DNA of 29,351 nt, from the NCBI GenBank assembly GCA_034434695.1, contig DAOTYY010000166.1:1-29351 (forward strand). Direction: 5' to 3'. The notes beneath the pieces are model-generated. The model was given only the letters and a program-made list of their open reading frames with translations, had not been told where the DNA came from and did no database searches. Shown here one piece after another: positions 1 to 8,562 of this stretch. The stretch's first letter is position 1; every line of letters starts with the position of its first letter. This DNA is from DYEC01 sp034434695 (GTDB taxonomy: Bacteria > Chloroflexota > Anaerolineae > Anaerolineales > Anaerolineaceae). The translations under genes and the position numbers were made by a program.

Positions 1-97
1 CACCATCCAACAGGGAGGACAGCCCGGTCGCGGTGGTTTGCCCAAAGGCGCTTATCAGATAGTCGCTGTACAAGTCCAGGAGTTTGCCGTTTTTCAT
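1..97 (-). CDS. Transposase N-terminus, IS4/IS701-like (partial, leaves the window)
   Basis: The minus strand has an ATG at 97-95 and stays open to base 1 for 32 codons. The product begins MKNGKLLDLYSDYLISAF and continues with QTTATGLSSLLDG. This opening (KLLDLYSDYL followed by TATGLS.LLDG) is typical of a DDE transposase group usually annotated as IS4/IS701-like. Only the N-terminus is inside the window, so neither catalytic residues nor integrity can be judged. The AT-rich stretch upstream (98-422) has a perfect hairpin at 125-144 and may contain the element end. The family is recalled from sequence character, not from a search. Confidence 0.6.
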   Translation of the reverse strand, partial: MKNGKLLDLYSDYLISAFGQTTATGLSSLLDG

Positions 98-124
98 ACA
101 CCAAGTTTACTCAAATCTGCGTAA

Positions 125-144
125 GGTGAGTTAATAAACTCACC
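125..144. repeat. Perfect 8-bp palindrome upstream of the transposase
   Basis: GGTGAGTT (125-132) and AACTCACC (137-144) are perfect inverse complements separated by AATA. The hairpin lies 28 bp upstream of the transposase start and includes a GGAGGTGAG-like stretch on the minus strand. It could be a regulatory hairpin of the insertion sequence or part of its end. No T-run follows on either strand, so it is not a typical terminator. Confidence 0.5.
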
Positions 145-353
145 TCCTTTCTGTAACACTTGCAATTACCCGGTTGAATCCAGCGTTGAAAAAAGTGGCG
201 TATCTCAATCTGATCTGTACGCTCCACCTCCTTTCCCATTCACAAATCCCTCTCATGACTGATACCAAAAGCCCATTGAAAAGAACGATTTGTTCTCAAC
301 CAGCATGCTTCAAACAGATTGCGCGACCAAACTTTTACAATGTCCTCACCCCT

Positions 354-404
354 GGTAAAAAGTTTTACCTTTGTAATCTTATCATGCTTATTAACAATTG
401 TCAA
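354..404 (-). promoter_or_regulatory. Promoter-like signal with a palindromic operator-like site
   Basis: On the minus strand TTGACA (404-399) is followed after 17 bases by TAAGAT (381-376), a consensus -35 and a four-of-six -10. The expected start point falls on a near-perfect 16-bp palindrome, GGTAAAAAGTTTTACC as read on plus (354-369). Such placement suits a repressor site. Downstream on the same strand only a weak 60-codon ORF (422-240) and then the transposase are seen. The signal lies just after the end of the M24-like gene. The rest of 98-422 shows no supportable gene. Confidence 0.35.
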
Positions 405-422
405 TGACATATTACAATCCAA

Positions 423-1544
423 TCACAAAATCATCAAATCCGGAACAACTATGGTTTCTTCTGGCATTTCAATAGGGAAGCCAGGCCAGGTCGAAACATA
501 AGAAGCAATTTCCACACCCTGCGGTGTCAACAAAACAAGCTCCTCAACTTTTGCACCGGTGACCGTGACAAACCAATCAAAAGCCTGATTTTCCTCGACA
601 CAGGTATCTGTTTGATTGCGTAGAGCATCTACAACAACATACCCCGTTGGCCCACCCTGAAAATGGTTTTGCCACTCATCTCGAAAACCTAACTCTGCAT
701 ACCATTCCTTTTGCCATTCCAGAATTCGAGCAAAGGGGACACCCGCTCTCAAGCTGGCAAATATACGCGCTTCAATGGTCGCCGCTGCCTGATAAGCACG
801 TGATATTTCTTCAGGTGGCTGTCCAAAATGAACACTTCTGCTAACATTCGCATGCAGTCCCCAGCGGCGCGCCGCCGGATGTAGTAAAACATATCGTTCA
901 ATCTTTTTGGACGTGGGAAGGGGATGACGATAACGAAAAATGCGTTCATCGCTACCAACAATCAGTACATCCAGCTCTATTTGCCTTCTAAGGTATTCAC
1001 AACCCAACCATTGAGCAATTTCTTGTTCACTCTGCCCGGGATGTACTTCACCCGCAACCAATGTTAAGACCTCATCAACCTGCTTGCCTAACCAGCGACA
1101 TCGCTCTATCTCGAGCTCGGTCATGGGATAATGAAGCATGGATAGTTCGCGGTTTAATTCAACAGTCTCAGGCAGAACAGTATCTGATGCCACTCTTCTC
1201 CCAGCCAGTTTCCGTGCCGCCAGAGCAGGGTCACCTTCGAACCAGCGCAGGCTGACCAGCTCATACCCTTGATCAGGAACCTGTTCCTCCAGTATCCGAG
1301 CCGCGTCCATGGTGTGCGCCACCAGATAATGTTTCTCAGGCGTGACCACGACATGACCAAAGCCCAGTTCGCTATTTTTAAGCACATGGTTATCTCCACC
1401 AGAAGTTATCCAGGCAAATTGATCCCGCCGAGAAAGAACAACACCATCAAACCCCCGCTTCTCTAGCCACAAGCGCAATCGTTCCCGTTTCATTGCGGCA
1501 TCCGCAGGGACTCGAGGGTCATTCATGGTCAGAGCGACTTCCAC
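423..1544 (-). CDS. M24 (Xaa-Pro aminopeptidase/creatinase-fold) protein, metal site degraded
   Basis: The 373-residue protein has the two-domain layout of the M24 family: an N-terminal creatinase-like domain (about 15-135) and a C-terminal pita-bread domain (about 145-370). In catalytic members five metal ligands (D, D, H, E, E) are conserved. Here the region that should carry the two aspartates reads LLHPAARRWGL and HANVSRSVHFG, the GHGIG-type histidine region reads FQGGPTGYV, and the first C-terminal Glu region reads FDWFVTVTG. Only the last Glu (KVEELVLL) looks kept. YRHPLP may match the conserved substrate-side histidine. It is therefore probably a metal-free hydrolase like creatinase or a binding protein. 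GTG at 1544 is chosen because GAGGTGA sits a few bases upstream; ATG at 1526 is an alternative. It is the last gene of the sugar operon, 9 bases after the kinase. Confidence 0.8.
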   Translation of the reverse strand: MEVALTMNDPRVPADAAMKRERLRLWLEKRGFDGVVLSRRDQFAWITSGGDNHVLKNSELGFGHVVVTPEKHYLVAHTMDAARILEEQVPDQGYELVSLRWFEGDPALAARKLAGRRVASDTVLPETVELNRELSMLHYPMTELEIERCRWLGKQVDEVLTLVAGEVHPGQSEQEIAQWLGCEYLRRQIELDVLIVGSDERIFRYRHPLPTSKKIERYVLLHPAARRWGLHANVSRSVHFGQPPEEISRAYQAAATIEARIFASLRAGVPFARILEWQKEWYAELGFRDEWQNHFQGGPTGYVVVDALRNQTDTCVEENQAFDWFVTVTGAKVEELVLLTPQGVEIASYVSTWPGFPIEMPEETIVVPDLMIL

Positions 1545-1553
1545 AACATCACC

Positions 1554-3062
1554 TCACAAACGATGGTTTAATTCCACCAACGTTGGGTAAATCTCCCGAT
1601 AAAGCTCAAATCTTTGTCCATATCGCGGCACGGCTTGAGGATTGGGCTCATAACGTTCAATAATTTTCAAAGTGTCTTCAGCCGCTTGAGCAACATCAGC
1701 AAAAATTCCAGCTCCAGCACCTGCCAGCAAAGCCGCACCCCAGGAGGCTGCCTCTGTCACCTCAGGCACTGCAACACGTATGCCGGTAACATCCGCCTTG
1801 AGCTGTAACCAAGACTTTGAACGCGCTCCTCCCCCAATAGCTCGTAATTCGTCAATACAAACCCCGCCTTTGCGCAAAAGCTCAAGGTTTATGTTCAATT
1901 CGTACGTTAAACCTTCCAGAATCGCCTTTGCAAAATCCTTCTTTGTGGCGGCAAAGGTCAGTCCAAGAATGGCACCTTTGGAGGCAGTATCAAACCACGG
2001 TGTTCCACTTCCGGAAAAATGGGGGAGAAGAAACAAAGGCGAAGGTTCGTCTGAAAGATCGCCAAAGATCAGATCATAGGCATCCCGCCCTGTTTCCGTT
2101 GCCTGTTGTACCTCTTCACTACAGAAAATATCCCGAAACCAGCGCAGGATCAGACCACCGCTGTGATTGAGCGTCATAGCAAGATACAACCCGGGGACGA
2201 CATGGGCATAACATGAGATATTTCCCTGTTCAAGAGTCTGATTCAAGGCTGGCTTGTCAAGCACAACTTCAACGACCTCAGCAGTTCCTGTAGAGACCAT
2301 CGAAAGTCCCGGCTTTGTCAAACCAACCCCAAGCGCGCCACAGGCTTGATCGTGCCCGCCAGTGACCACCAGTGGACAATTATCCAGTCCCCAGGCTTGA
2401 GCTAGCTCCGCCCTTAACTCCCCGATCACGGTACCGGAAGGATATACAGCGGATAACCGCTCCGCCTCAATTCCCGTCTCTTCCAAAATCTCATCAGACC
2501 ATTTGCCCTCAGATAAATCATAGAGCTGCGTCCGCGAAGCCAGACATTGGCTGATGGCAGAAATACCGGTCATTTTTTGGATTAAGAAATCTTCATACAA
2601 CAGAAAGCGTCTTGCAGTTTTCCAGCAATCCGATTCGTAATACTTCAGCCACAAAAGTTTAGGTAAGGTATTAATGGTGTGAAGCGGCATTCCAGTACGC
2701 TGGAAAAGATGCTTTCGCCCAAATTTCTCATCCAGCCAATGATTTTGTTCATCAGTGCGGGTATCCATCCCTAGAATGGCAGGGCGTAAAGGATTGCCAT
2801 TCTGGTCTACCGGCATTACCGCTTCACCTTGAACAGACAAACCGATTGCAGCGATCTTTTTTCCGCCATCCAGGCGAGCAATTGCCTCACACAATGCTGC
2901 CTGCAGTAAATGCCACACATTTTCAGCATCCTGCTCCGCCCAGCCGGGATGAGGTATATCCACGCTGTACTCGCGGCTGGCTTTGACGATTAAAGCGCCG
3001 TCTGCTTTAAAAATCGTGGCTTTACAACCCGTTGTGCCAACATCCAGCCCAAGAAGATACAT
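1554..3062 (-). CDS. xylB: FGGY-family carbohydrate kinase, xylulokinase-like
   Basis: This would phosphorylate a keto-sugar or polyol with ATP in the cytoplasm. The 502-residue product starts MYLLGLDVGTTGCKA, with the phosphate-binding DVGTTG at 7-12. It has GMDTRT near 98-103, the catalytic Asp in GGHDQACGALG (about D238), and the adenosine-side GGGARSKSW near 400. Length and motifs fit xylulokinases. An upstream ATG at 3146 would lengthen the product by 28 residues and overlap the preceding gene by 80 bases, so ATG at 3062 is preferred; it leaves a 4-base gap to the isomerase-like gene. True substrate is uncertain: related FGGY kinases act on xylulose, ribulose, erythritol, glycerol or AI-2. 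The isomerase-like neighbour suggests a ketose substrate. Confidence 0.85.
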   Translation of the reverse strand: MYLLGLDVGTTGCKATIFKADGALIVKASREYSVDIPHPGWAEQDAENVWHLLQAALCEAIARLDGGKKIAAIGLSVQGEAVMPVDQNGNPLRPAILGMDTRTDEQNHWLDEKFGRKHLFQRTGMPLHTINTLPKLLWLKYYESDCWKTARRFLLYEDFLIQKMTGISAISQCLASRTQLYDLSEGKWSDEILEETGIEAERLSAVYPSGTVIGELRAELAQAWGLDNCPLVVTGGHDQACGALGVGLTKPGLSMVSTGTAEVVEVVLDKPALNQTLEQGNISCYAHVVPGLYLAMTLNHSGGLILRWFRDIFCSEEVQQATETGRDAYDLIFGDLSDEPSPLFLLPHFSGSGTPWFDTASKGAILGLTFAATKKDFAKAILEGLTYELNINLELLRKGGVCIDELRAIGGGARSKSWLQLKADVTGIRVAVPEVTEAASWGAALLAGAGAGIFADVAQAAEDTLKIIERYEPNPQAVPRYGQRFELYREIYPTLVELNHRL

Positions 3063-3066
3063 GCTG

Positions 3067-4476
3067 CTACCCCTGATGATGGTAGACTTCCCAGCCAAAA
3101 TATGTTTCAAACGCCTCGGTAATGACTGAAGCAACATGCGAGGCATTCATGGCTACATGATGTTCGAAGCCGTTCTTGCAAATATAATGGAGCAATCCCT
3201 GCAGATTTGGCACCTCGACAACTGCCCGGCTACCAAAGGTATCCAAAGGATCCTCTGTAAGCTGACCTTCACCAACATAGGCGCGGATCATCCCATTAAC
3301 ATCATCTGTGGTAATGCGGGCAAAGGTCACCGGACCAGCCGGAACCCGACCAGCAACCGCGCCATATGTGTTTTCCTCCCCAAGCATGGTACCAAGTATC
3401 TCAGCCGTCTTGATCTCAATATCCGGCAAAAAGCTTTTTGCCCAGTTTCCGCAGTGGAAGAACACGCACTTGTCAGGGTTATCTGCATAGTTATTATTCC
3501 AATCCACCAGCGCACTGGGAGTGCCGGATGCTAGTTGCAGCGCATACATGGAAGCTACACCAGTAATGTCGGCTTCACACGCACTGGGCATTAGCTTATC
3601 GCTCATCATGCTCATCAGCGTACAGACGTTGACCCCATAATTGCGCTGCACCGAATTCCAGCATTGAATTGCGGTGGCATTTAAATCGTTTTCTGCCATC
3701 CAGTCTGAAATTACAATGCCCAACTTTGCCATGCGTACCAACGAGACACCAGGAACACCTTCCCATTTGGCATAGGATTTAATTTCATCCAGTTTTGCCA
3801 CCACGCGTGGATCCTGATCCGCCAGCTTATTTGCCGTAGCAAACACTTCAGAGAGGTCAATCGTGGATACACTGATCCCATAAGCCTGAAGCAACTTTTC
3901 GCTAAACCGCACTGTATTGAATGCGTTTGGGCGTGCACCTACCATGCCCAATCGGGCATTACGCAACCCCTTAACCACCTTGCAAACACCAATAAACTTA
4001 CGCAGGTCTTTTCTGAAACTTTCGCTAAGGACTGGCACAGTATGCAACTCCGTCAGGGTAAAAGGAAAACCATATTGACGCAGATTGTTGCATACTGAAA
4101 ACTTGCCACAAAAAGCGTCACGGCGGCGTTCCAACGTGAACTGATCCAAGTCGTCTGGATAAGCCTGTACCAAGACAGGCACATCCAAGCCAGAGAGCTT
4201 TATCGTATCCGCCACACCTTTCTCATCACCAAAATTTGGCAGACAAACCAGCACACCATCAATTTTGTCTCGGTGAAGGCGAAACAGTTCCGCACAGCGC
4301 TTGGCATGGGTGTATGTCTCCACCGAGCCAAGTTTGGTGTCTATCTCCTCCAGGATAACCGGTTCGATGTCCATTTCCTTGAACAATGTCATAACATCTT
4401 TGCGGGCTTCTGTGACCAGCCGATCGGGAAAGAAGTCCCGGTTTCCGATAATGACTGCAAGGGTAGCAATACTCAT
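3067..4476 (-). CDS. L-fucose/L-arabinose isomerase-family protein (COG2407)
   Basis: The 469-residue protein resembles the COG2407 group related to L-fucose isomerase, which interconverts aldoses and ketoses using a divalent metal. The N-terminal part (1-170) forms the Rossmann-like domains seen in the family, with a GVLVCLPNFGDEKG segment. Plausible metal ligands are Glu301 in SACEADITG, Asp325 in ALVDWNNN and His440 in FEHHVAMNASH, in the order expected for FucI-type isomerases. The ATG at 4476 follows an AGGAGG-like site (TTTGAGGAGGAC). It sits between the SAF-domain dehydrogenase and the FGGY kinase, so an isomerase-then-kinase step is likely. Some members of this family act on other substrates or have unknown activity; the exact sugar cannot be read from sequence. 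Confidence 0.8.
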   Translation of the reverse strand: MSIATLAVIIGNRDFFPDRLVTEARKDVMTLFKEMDIEPVILEEIDTKLGSVETYTHAKRCAELFRLHRDKIDGVLVCLPNFGDEKGVADTIKLSGLDVPVLVQAYPDDLDQFTLERRRDAFCGKFSVCNNLRQYGFPFTLTELHTVPVLSESFRKDLRKFIGVCKVVKGLRNARLGMVGARPNAFNTVRFSEKLLQAYGISVSTIDLSEVFATANKLADQDPRVVAKLDEIKSYAKWEGVPGVSLVRMAKLGIVISDWMAENDLNATAIQCWNSVQRNYGVNVCTLMSMMSDKLMPSACEADITGVASMYALQLASGTPSALVDWNNNYADNPDKCVFFHCGNWAKSFLPDIEIKTAEILGTMLGEENTYGAVAGRVPAGPVTFARITTDDVNGMIRAYVGEGQLTEDPLDTFGSRAVVEVPNLQGLLHYICKNGFEHHVAMNASHVASVITEAFETYFGWEVYHHQG

Positions 4477-4491
4477 TTTGTCCTCCTCAAA

Positions 4492-5847
4492 CTATTGAAT
4501 GGTATCTGTTGCCAACGCATCAACCGCTTTTAGCAATTCCTGTTCGCTAATTCTTCCTTCAAACCAGCTTTCCTGTAAATTACGCAGGTTGTAAATCATC
4601 GTGGGTTTTATCTCGACATCCTGGCACGTGATCGGTTTATCCTTCGGGATCGAACGGATAACTCGTGCCCCTTTAGCCAGCCCAATCGGCAAAAGACATT
4701 CTTCCTTTGCTTTCTCATAGGTATCAATCAGACTATAAAATGTTGTGCCACCAATGCCATCCAAAACATCGCCGGGGTTCAAATCGCGTTTGGCAACAGC
4801 AAATACTTCAGAAACCAGCCGATCCAACGGTTCCATGTTTGAGCGTTTACGAATTGCAAGCAAGGCACAGGTGAGCGGTACTTCAATACTGCAGAGGTGA
4901 TAAGGACGAAACAGTGTGTAGTAGGGTCCATTGCCCATATCGCGCAACACCAATGCCTCACGTAAGCGGGGATGATCGGTGCGAACAATGACGAACACAC
5001 CAGGAGCAATATGTCCAACCCCATAATCTACCACCCCCATCTTGTTCAACACCCCACCGTCTTCAACCAGCGTAAATACCTGACTGAGTGTGTCACGCGT
5101 AGCTTGTGGTCCATGCATGCCTCGCACATCTGGCACAAGACCGGTTGCATTGGAAACGGCAGCCATCTCGATCATTGTTTTGCTGCCATCAATGAACTCC
5201 ACCAGCATATTCGGGTTTAACCCGCGCCGGGCAGCTTCCTGAATAATAGCCGGATCAACCGGGGAAGAATACCGATCCAGCGGATTGTTCTTTCCTTTAC
5301 CCGCAGCAACAATTGTGAACCCCAGCGCATGAGCAAAGTCATACAATTCCTTACAGGCTGCCGGCTCATCACCAGCGGCTAAAGCATACAATACACCCTT
5401 TTTTCGGGCATACCAGTTGAGAATTGGTCCTACAGTAATATCAGTCTCAACATTCATCATCGCAAGGTCGTGTCCATGCCGGGCTGCCCGCAAAGCCGCA
5501 CGCGCCCCGACCTCCGGCACACCAGTTGCTTCCAGCATCACATCAATATTGCTCATATCGGCAACAACGCGGTAGTCCTGCGTAACCACTCGTTTTCCGG
5601 CATGAACGGCGGCATCAGCAGCTTCCGGCGTCCCGGCTTCAACCACCTCACCATGAGCACGACCAATCCGATAAGACTCGCGGGCGCGGTTGAGGTCAAT
5701 ATCAGCCACAATCACAACCTCGATGCCTTTCATCATGGTTACTTGTGCAACGACATCTGTTCCCATCTGACCTGCCCCCACCAACCCAATACGGACAGGT
5801 TTGTTCTGCAAAGCACGCTGCTCCAAATCTTTGTAAAGTCCAATCAT
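4492..5847 (-). CDS. SAF-domain homoserine-dehydrogenase-like oxidoreductase (COG4091)
   Basis: The 451-residue protein begins with an NAD(P)-binding Rossmann fold (GLVGAGQMG at 21-29, then IEVVIVADIDL) and ends with a SAF-type domain (about 350-425, containing ARVIRSIPKDKPIT). This architecture is that of COG4091, annotated as predicted homoserine dehydrogenase with a C-terminal SAF domain. Members occur in carbohydrate-acid and branched-sugar gene clusters; for most the reaction is not established. A homoserine pathway is unlikely here since all neighbours are sugar-related. Its start ATG overlaps the stop of the zinc dehydrogenase gene by 4 bases (ATGA), indicating translational coupling. 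The next gene begins 15 bases downstream with a strong ribosome-binding site. Confidence 0.85.
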   Translation of the reverse strand: MIGLYKDLEQRALQNKPVRIGLVGAGQMGTDVVAQVTMMKGIEVVIVADIDLNRARESYRIGRAHGEVVEAGTPEAADAAVHAGKRVVTQDYRVVADMSNIDVMLEATGVPEVGARAALRAARHGHDLAMMNVETDITVGPILNWYARKKGVLYALAAGDEPAACKELYDFAHALGFTIVAAGKGKNNPLDRYSSPVDPAIIQEAARRGLNPNMLVEFIDGSKTMIEMAAVSNATGLVPDVRGMHGPQATRDTLSQVFTLVEDGGVLNKMGVVDYGVGHIAPGVFVIVRTDHPRLREALVLRDMGNGPYYTLFRPYHLCSIEVPLTCALLAIRKRSNMEPLDRLVSEVFAVAKRDLNPGDVLDGIGGTTFYSLIDTYEKAKEECLLPIGLAKGARVIRSIPKDKPITCQDVEIKPTMIYNLRNLQESWFEGRISEQELLKAVDALATDTIQ

Positions 5848-6908
5848 AAATTTTCCTCTCGCGGAAGTTGATTTTCGATCATGACCTTTAGCGCCTCTCC
5901 TTGAGAAGCCATAGAAAAAGCCTCATTGATTTGTTCAAGCGGAAATGTGTGAGTGATCAACTGTTCCACAGGTACCAGCCCGCGACGAATGACCTCCAAA
6001 GCCTGTTGATGATAAGAAGGGTGATACGAGAAAGCGCCTACGACGTTGATTTCGCCGTAATGGATGAGATTCGCATTCAAGGTGGTCATTGGGTTGGCTT
6101 TTGGTAAACCGCCAAAGAGAATAACCCGCCCACCCTTCCGCACTGCTTCAACCGCTTGTTTTTGCGTCTCAGCAATCGGGTTGGCACAAATCACAATATC
6201 TGCGCCCAGGTTTCCAGTGAAGCGGCGCACCTGACTGACAACATCTTCCTGAAGCGGATTTAAAACCTGATCGGGACCAAACATTTTTGCCCATTCACGT
6301 CGGGTCTCATGAGGCTCAGAAAGAATGACCCGCGCGCCCCGTGCTTTTGCAACAACGATATGTAAACAACCTATCGGCCCGGCACCCATGATCAACACGG
6401 TATCCTCAAGATCAGTGTTAGCTTTTGCATGCGCTGCCAACACCGAGCTGAGCGGTTCTGCAAATGCAGCTTCCCGAAAACTTAGTTCAGCAGGAATACG
6501 ATGAACAATCCCAAGATTGAGAATTTCAGCAGTCAAAACCATCTGCTCGGCAAAACCACCCGGATACCCCGGCGATATGCCAATCAAGTGCATGTCATTA
6601 CAAAGGTTATAAAGCCCCCGCTCACAAAAATAACACCTTCCACAATGAACGTCTGGAGCGACTGCCAGTCTGTCGCCGGGTTTATAGTCCTTTACCCGAC
6701 TACCAACCGTAAGGACAATTCCGGCAATCTCATGCCCGGCGATCACATCGCCAGAGCCCGGCAAAGGTCCTTCGCGCCAACGGCGCAGGTCTGACCCACA
6801 AACGCCACAGGCGCGAACCTCAAGCACCAATCCGTCCTCTGGCGCAAACAATTGCGGGATTTCCCGTATCTCAAATCGCCCTGCGCCAACCAAAAATGCT
6901 GCTTTCAT
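5844..6908 (-). CDS. Zinc-dependent medium-chain alcohol/polyol dehydrogenase
   Basis: This 354-residue MDR-family enzyme would oxidise a polyol or sugar alcohol with NAD(P). The catalytic zinc ligands are Cys37 (ACGVCGSD), His59-Glu60 (GHE) and a Glu in FAEPLSSV. The four structural-zinc cysteines are present in VHCGRCYFCERGLYNLC (Cys89, 92, 95, 103). The nucleotide-binding glycine motif is VLIMGAGPIG. The set and length resemble sorbitol, threonine and galactitol-phosphate dehydrogenases. It overlaps the COG4091 gene by ATGA and follows the SIS gene by 27 bases, so it is co-transcribed. Substrate is unknown; a role in oxidising the entry polyol of the pathway is inferred from context. Confidence 0.88.
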   Translation of the reverse strand: MKAAFLVGAGRFEIREIPQLFAPEDGLVLEVRACGVCGSDLRRWREGPLPGSGDVIAGHEIAGIVLTVGSRVKDYKPGDRLAVAPDVHCGRCYFCERGLYNLCNDMHLIGISPGYPGGFAEQMVLTAEILNLGIVHRIPAELSFREAAFAEPLSSVLAAHAKANTDLEDTVLIMGAGPIGCLHIVVAKARGARVILSEPHETRREWAKMFGPDQVLNPLQEDVVSQVRRFTGNLGADIVICANPIAETQKQAVEAVRKGGRVILFGGLPKANPMTTLNANLIHYGEINVVGAFSYHPSYHQQALEVIRRGLVPVEQLITHTFPLEQINEAFSMASQGEALKVMIENQLPREENL

Positions 6909-6935
6909 AATCTGCTACCTTTAGAATAAAAAAAA

Positions 6936-7541
6936 TTAAGCCTCACCTGCCAGCTTCTTTCCAACTGCCCCTCCGGGATGCGTTTGACCAAACTGTTCAC
7001 GGGTGTAGCCGCGTAATTTCAGTAAGACCACACATAAAGCATCTCCCCAAGCGGAATTGATGAGTGAACTTCCCGTTGCAATCATTCCATAAGGGTCAAT
7101 ATCCGCAGGAGGTTGTACCTGAACAACAACATCACTCATCTGCGCCAGTGTTGAATCTGATTTCTCTGTGAGAGCAATCAGGGTAGCCCCGCGTTCTTTG
7201 GAAATCCGCGCCAGATGATTCACTTCCACAGTCTCCCCCCCTTTTGAAATGGCGATTAAAACATCCTGCGCAGTCACGGCGCCTGCGCCGCCATGTTGAG
7301 CATCCCCTGGATGGATAAACAGCGCTGGTGTACCGCAACAGGAAAGCAAATGTGCCAAGCGATAAGCTACTGCGTGGGAAGTGCCTGCACCAGCTACCAG
7401 CACATGCCCAGAACAGGCAAGTATTTTCTCTACTGCCCGCACAAATGAATCACCGAACTGATCAGCCAGTGAGATAACCGCCTCACCCTCTTGCTGTATC
7501 ACTGTGCGCGCCTGAAGCAAAATCTCTTCACGGGACAACAT
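6936..7541 (-). CDS. SIS-domain sugar-phosphate isomerase (KpsF/GutQ-like, no CBS domains)
   Basis: The 201-residue protein is a single SIS domain. Characteristic elements are LVAGAGTSHAVAYRLAHLL (about 48-66), SKGGETVEVN (99-108) and the C-terminal GQTHPGGAVGKKL, close to the HPGGA motif of D-arabinose-5-phosphate isomerases such as KdsD and GutQ. Those enzymes are about 320 residues and have two CBS domains; here the protein ends directly after the SIS fold. It may interconvert a ketose and an aldose phosphate. Its ATG (7541) lies inside the end of the SorC gene (14-base overlap), so it is tightly coupled to the regulator. Confidence 0.82.
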   Translation of the reverse strand: MLSREEILLQARTVIQQEGEAVISLADQFGDSFVRAVEKILACSGHVLVAGAGTSHAVAYRLAHLLSCCGTPALFIHPGDAQHGGAGAVTAQDVLIAISKGGETVEVNHLARISKERGATLIALTEKSDSTLAQMSDVVVQVQPPADIDPYGMIATGSSLINSAWGDALCVVLLKLRGYTREQFGQTHPGGAVGKKLAGEA

Positions 7542-8535
7542 TTGTCTCTCCTATGACGGCTGAAGTAGCCTGCGGTTCTTTTTCCAATAATCGGACGGCA
7601 GTCACATGGTCGGTAATCAGGACGTTGATTAGTCTACCGCGTAACGCACCGCGCAATACAGCCACTTTCTGAGGACCACCGGCAACACCTACGACACGCC
7701 GAACGTGTCGTAACTGCTCAAGTGAAATGCCAATAACACGCTGATCAACTTCCGATGCAATGGGCTGCCCATCTTCATCGAAAAATCGCAAGGCAATATC
7801 CCCAACCGCGCCTTTACTGATAAGATCATTAACTTCTTGCCAAGTTAGAATAGTACCATCCCGGATCAGCACCGAATCAGGAGTTGGTGCACCGATACCC
7901 ACATAAGCGACGGTGATTTGTGAAAATAACTCAAACGCACGGTGCACATGGCTGTCGGAAAGGATTGCACTTTTTACCTGCTCATGATCCACAATTCCGG
8001 GTGCGGGAAGCAGAGTTAATTTGCACTGGAGAAGTTGCGCAAGACGACGACAGAGATCTGTCGCATGGACTTCAGCTTCGGGTTTTCCCAACCCTCCAAT
8101 GATTTGCACTACATGCGCATCTGGAACCCGACGCGGCTGCAAAGCAGCCACCATATGATTCAAAGTTGTTCCCCACGAAATACCGATAACATCGTGATCC
8201 TCAAGTGTACGCAGTAAATAATGTGCAGCAGCAACGCCTAGCTCTCGCGCAACTACCTGTTGCGACTCAGGCTCGCGCGTCTCGATGACTATCGCCTCTT
8301 GGAGGTGATAGCGAGTTTCCAACTCACTTTCCAAATCTGGATACAACCCAGGTGGAGAAAGCACAGTAATCTTGATAATTCCCACATCCCTCGCCTGCTG
8401 GAGCAAACGAGAAACTTTTGAACGGGAAAGATGGAGCCGAGCCACAATTTCGTCTTGTGTCAGGTTCTCTTCATAGTAAAGCTTACTGACTTTCGTCAGC
8501 AAGCGCATTTCCTCTGCAGGTGTCAATCGAGACAT
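7528..8535 (-). CDS. SorC/DeoR-type sugar-binding transcriptional regulator
   Basis: The 335-residue protein has an N-terminal helix-turn-helix (about 20-55: NLTQDEIVARLHLSRSKVSR) followed by a SorC-family sugar-phosphate-binding domain with SWGTTL, QIIGGLG, YVGIGAPT and GAVGDIALRFFDEDGQ. These are the standard SorC features; the C-terminal domain senses a phosphorylated sugar. It is the first gene of a minus-strand operon of seven genes and likely autoregulates and controls all of them. The ATG at 8535 lies about 65 bases from a predicted transcription start, with an inverted repeat between. The effector is probably a pathway intermediate made by the kinase or SIS protein. Confidence 0.92.
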   Translation of the reverse strand: MSRLTPAEEMRLLTKVSKLYYEENLTQDEIVARLHLSRSKVSRLLQQARDVGIIKITVLSPPGLYPDLESELETRYHLQEAIVIETREPESQQVVARELGVAAAHYLLRTLEDHDVIGISWGTTLNHMVAALQPRRVPDAHVVQIIGGLGKPEAEVHATDLCRRLAQLLQCKLTLLPAPGIVDHEQVKSAILSDSHVHRAFELFSQITVAYVGIGAPTPDSVLIRDGTILTWQEVNDLISKGAVGDIALRFFDEDGQPIASEVDQRVIGISLEQLRHVRRVVGVAGGPQKVAVLRGALRGRLINVLITDHVTAVRLLEKEPQATSAVIGETNVVP

Positions 8536-8562
8536 GGTTTTATTTTAATTTTGGGAATAAAA

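Noticed and set aside
240..422. 60-codon minus-strand ORF downstream of the orphan promoter
   Set aside because: No recognisable motif, no good RBS for its first codon, and it starts upstream of the predicted transcription start.
4492..5847. Homoserine dehydrogenase of threonine/methionine synthesis
   Set aside because: Only the family name suggests it; the SAF C-terminus and the sugar-operon context argue against that pathway.
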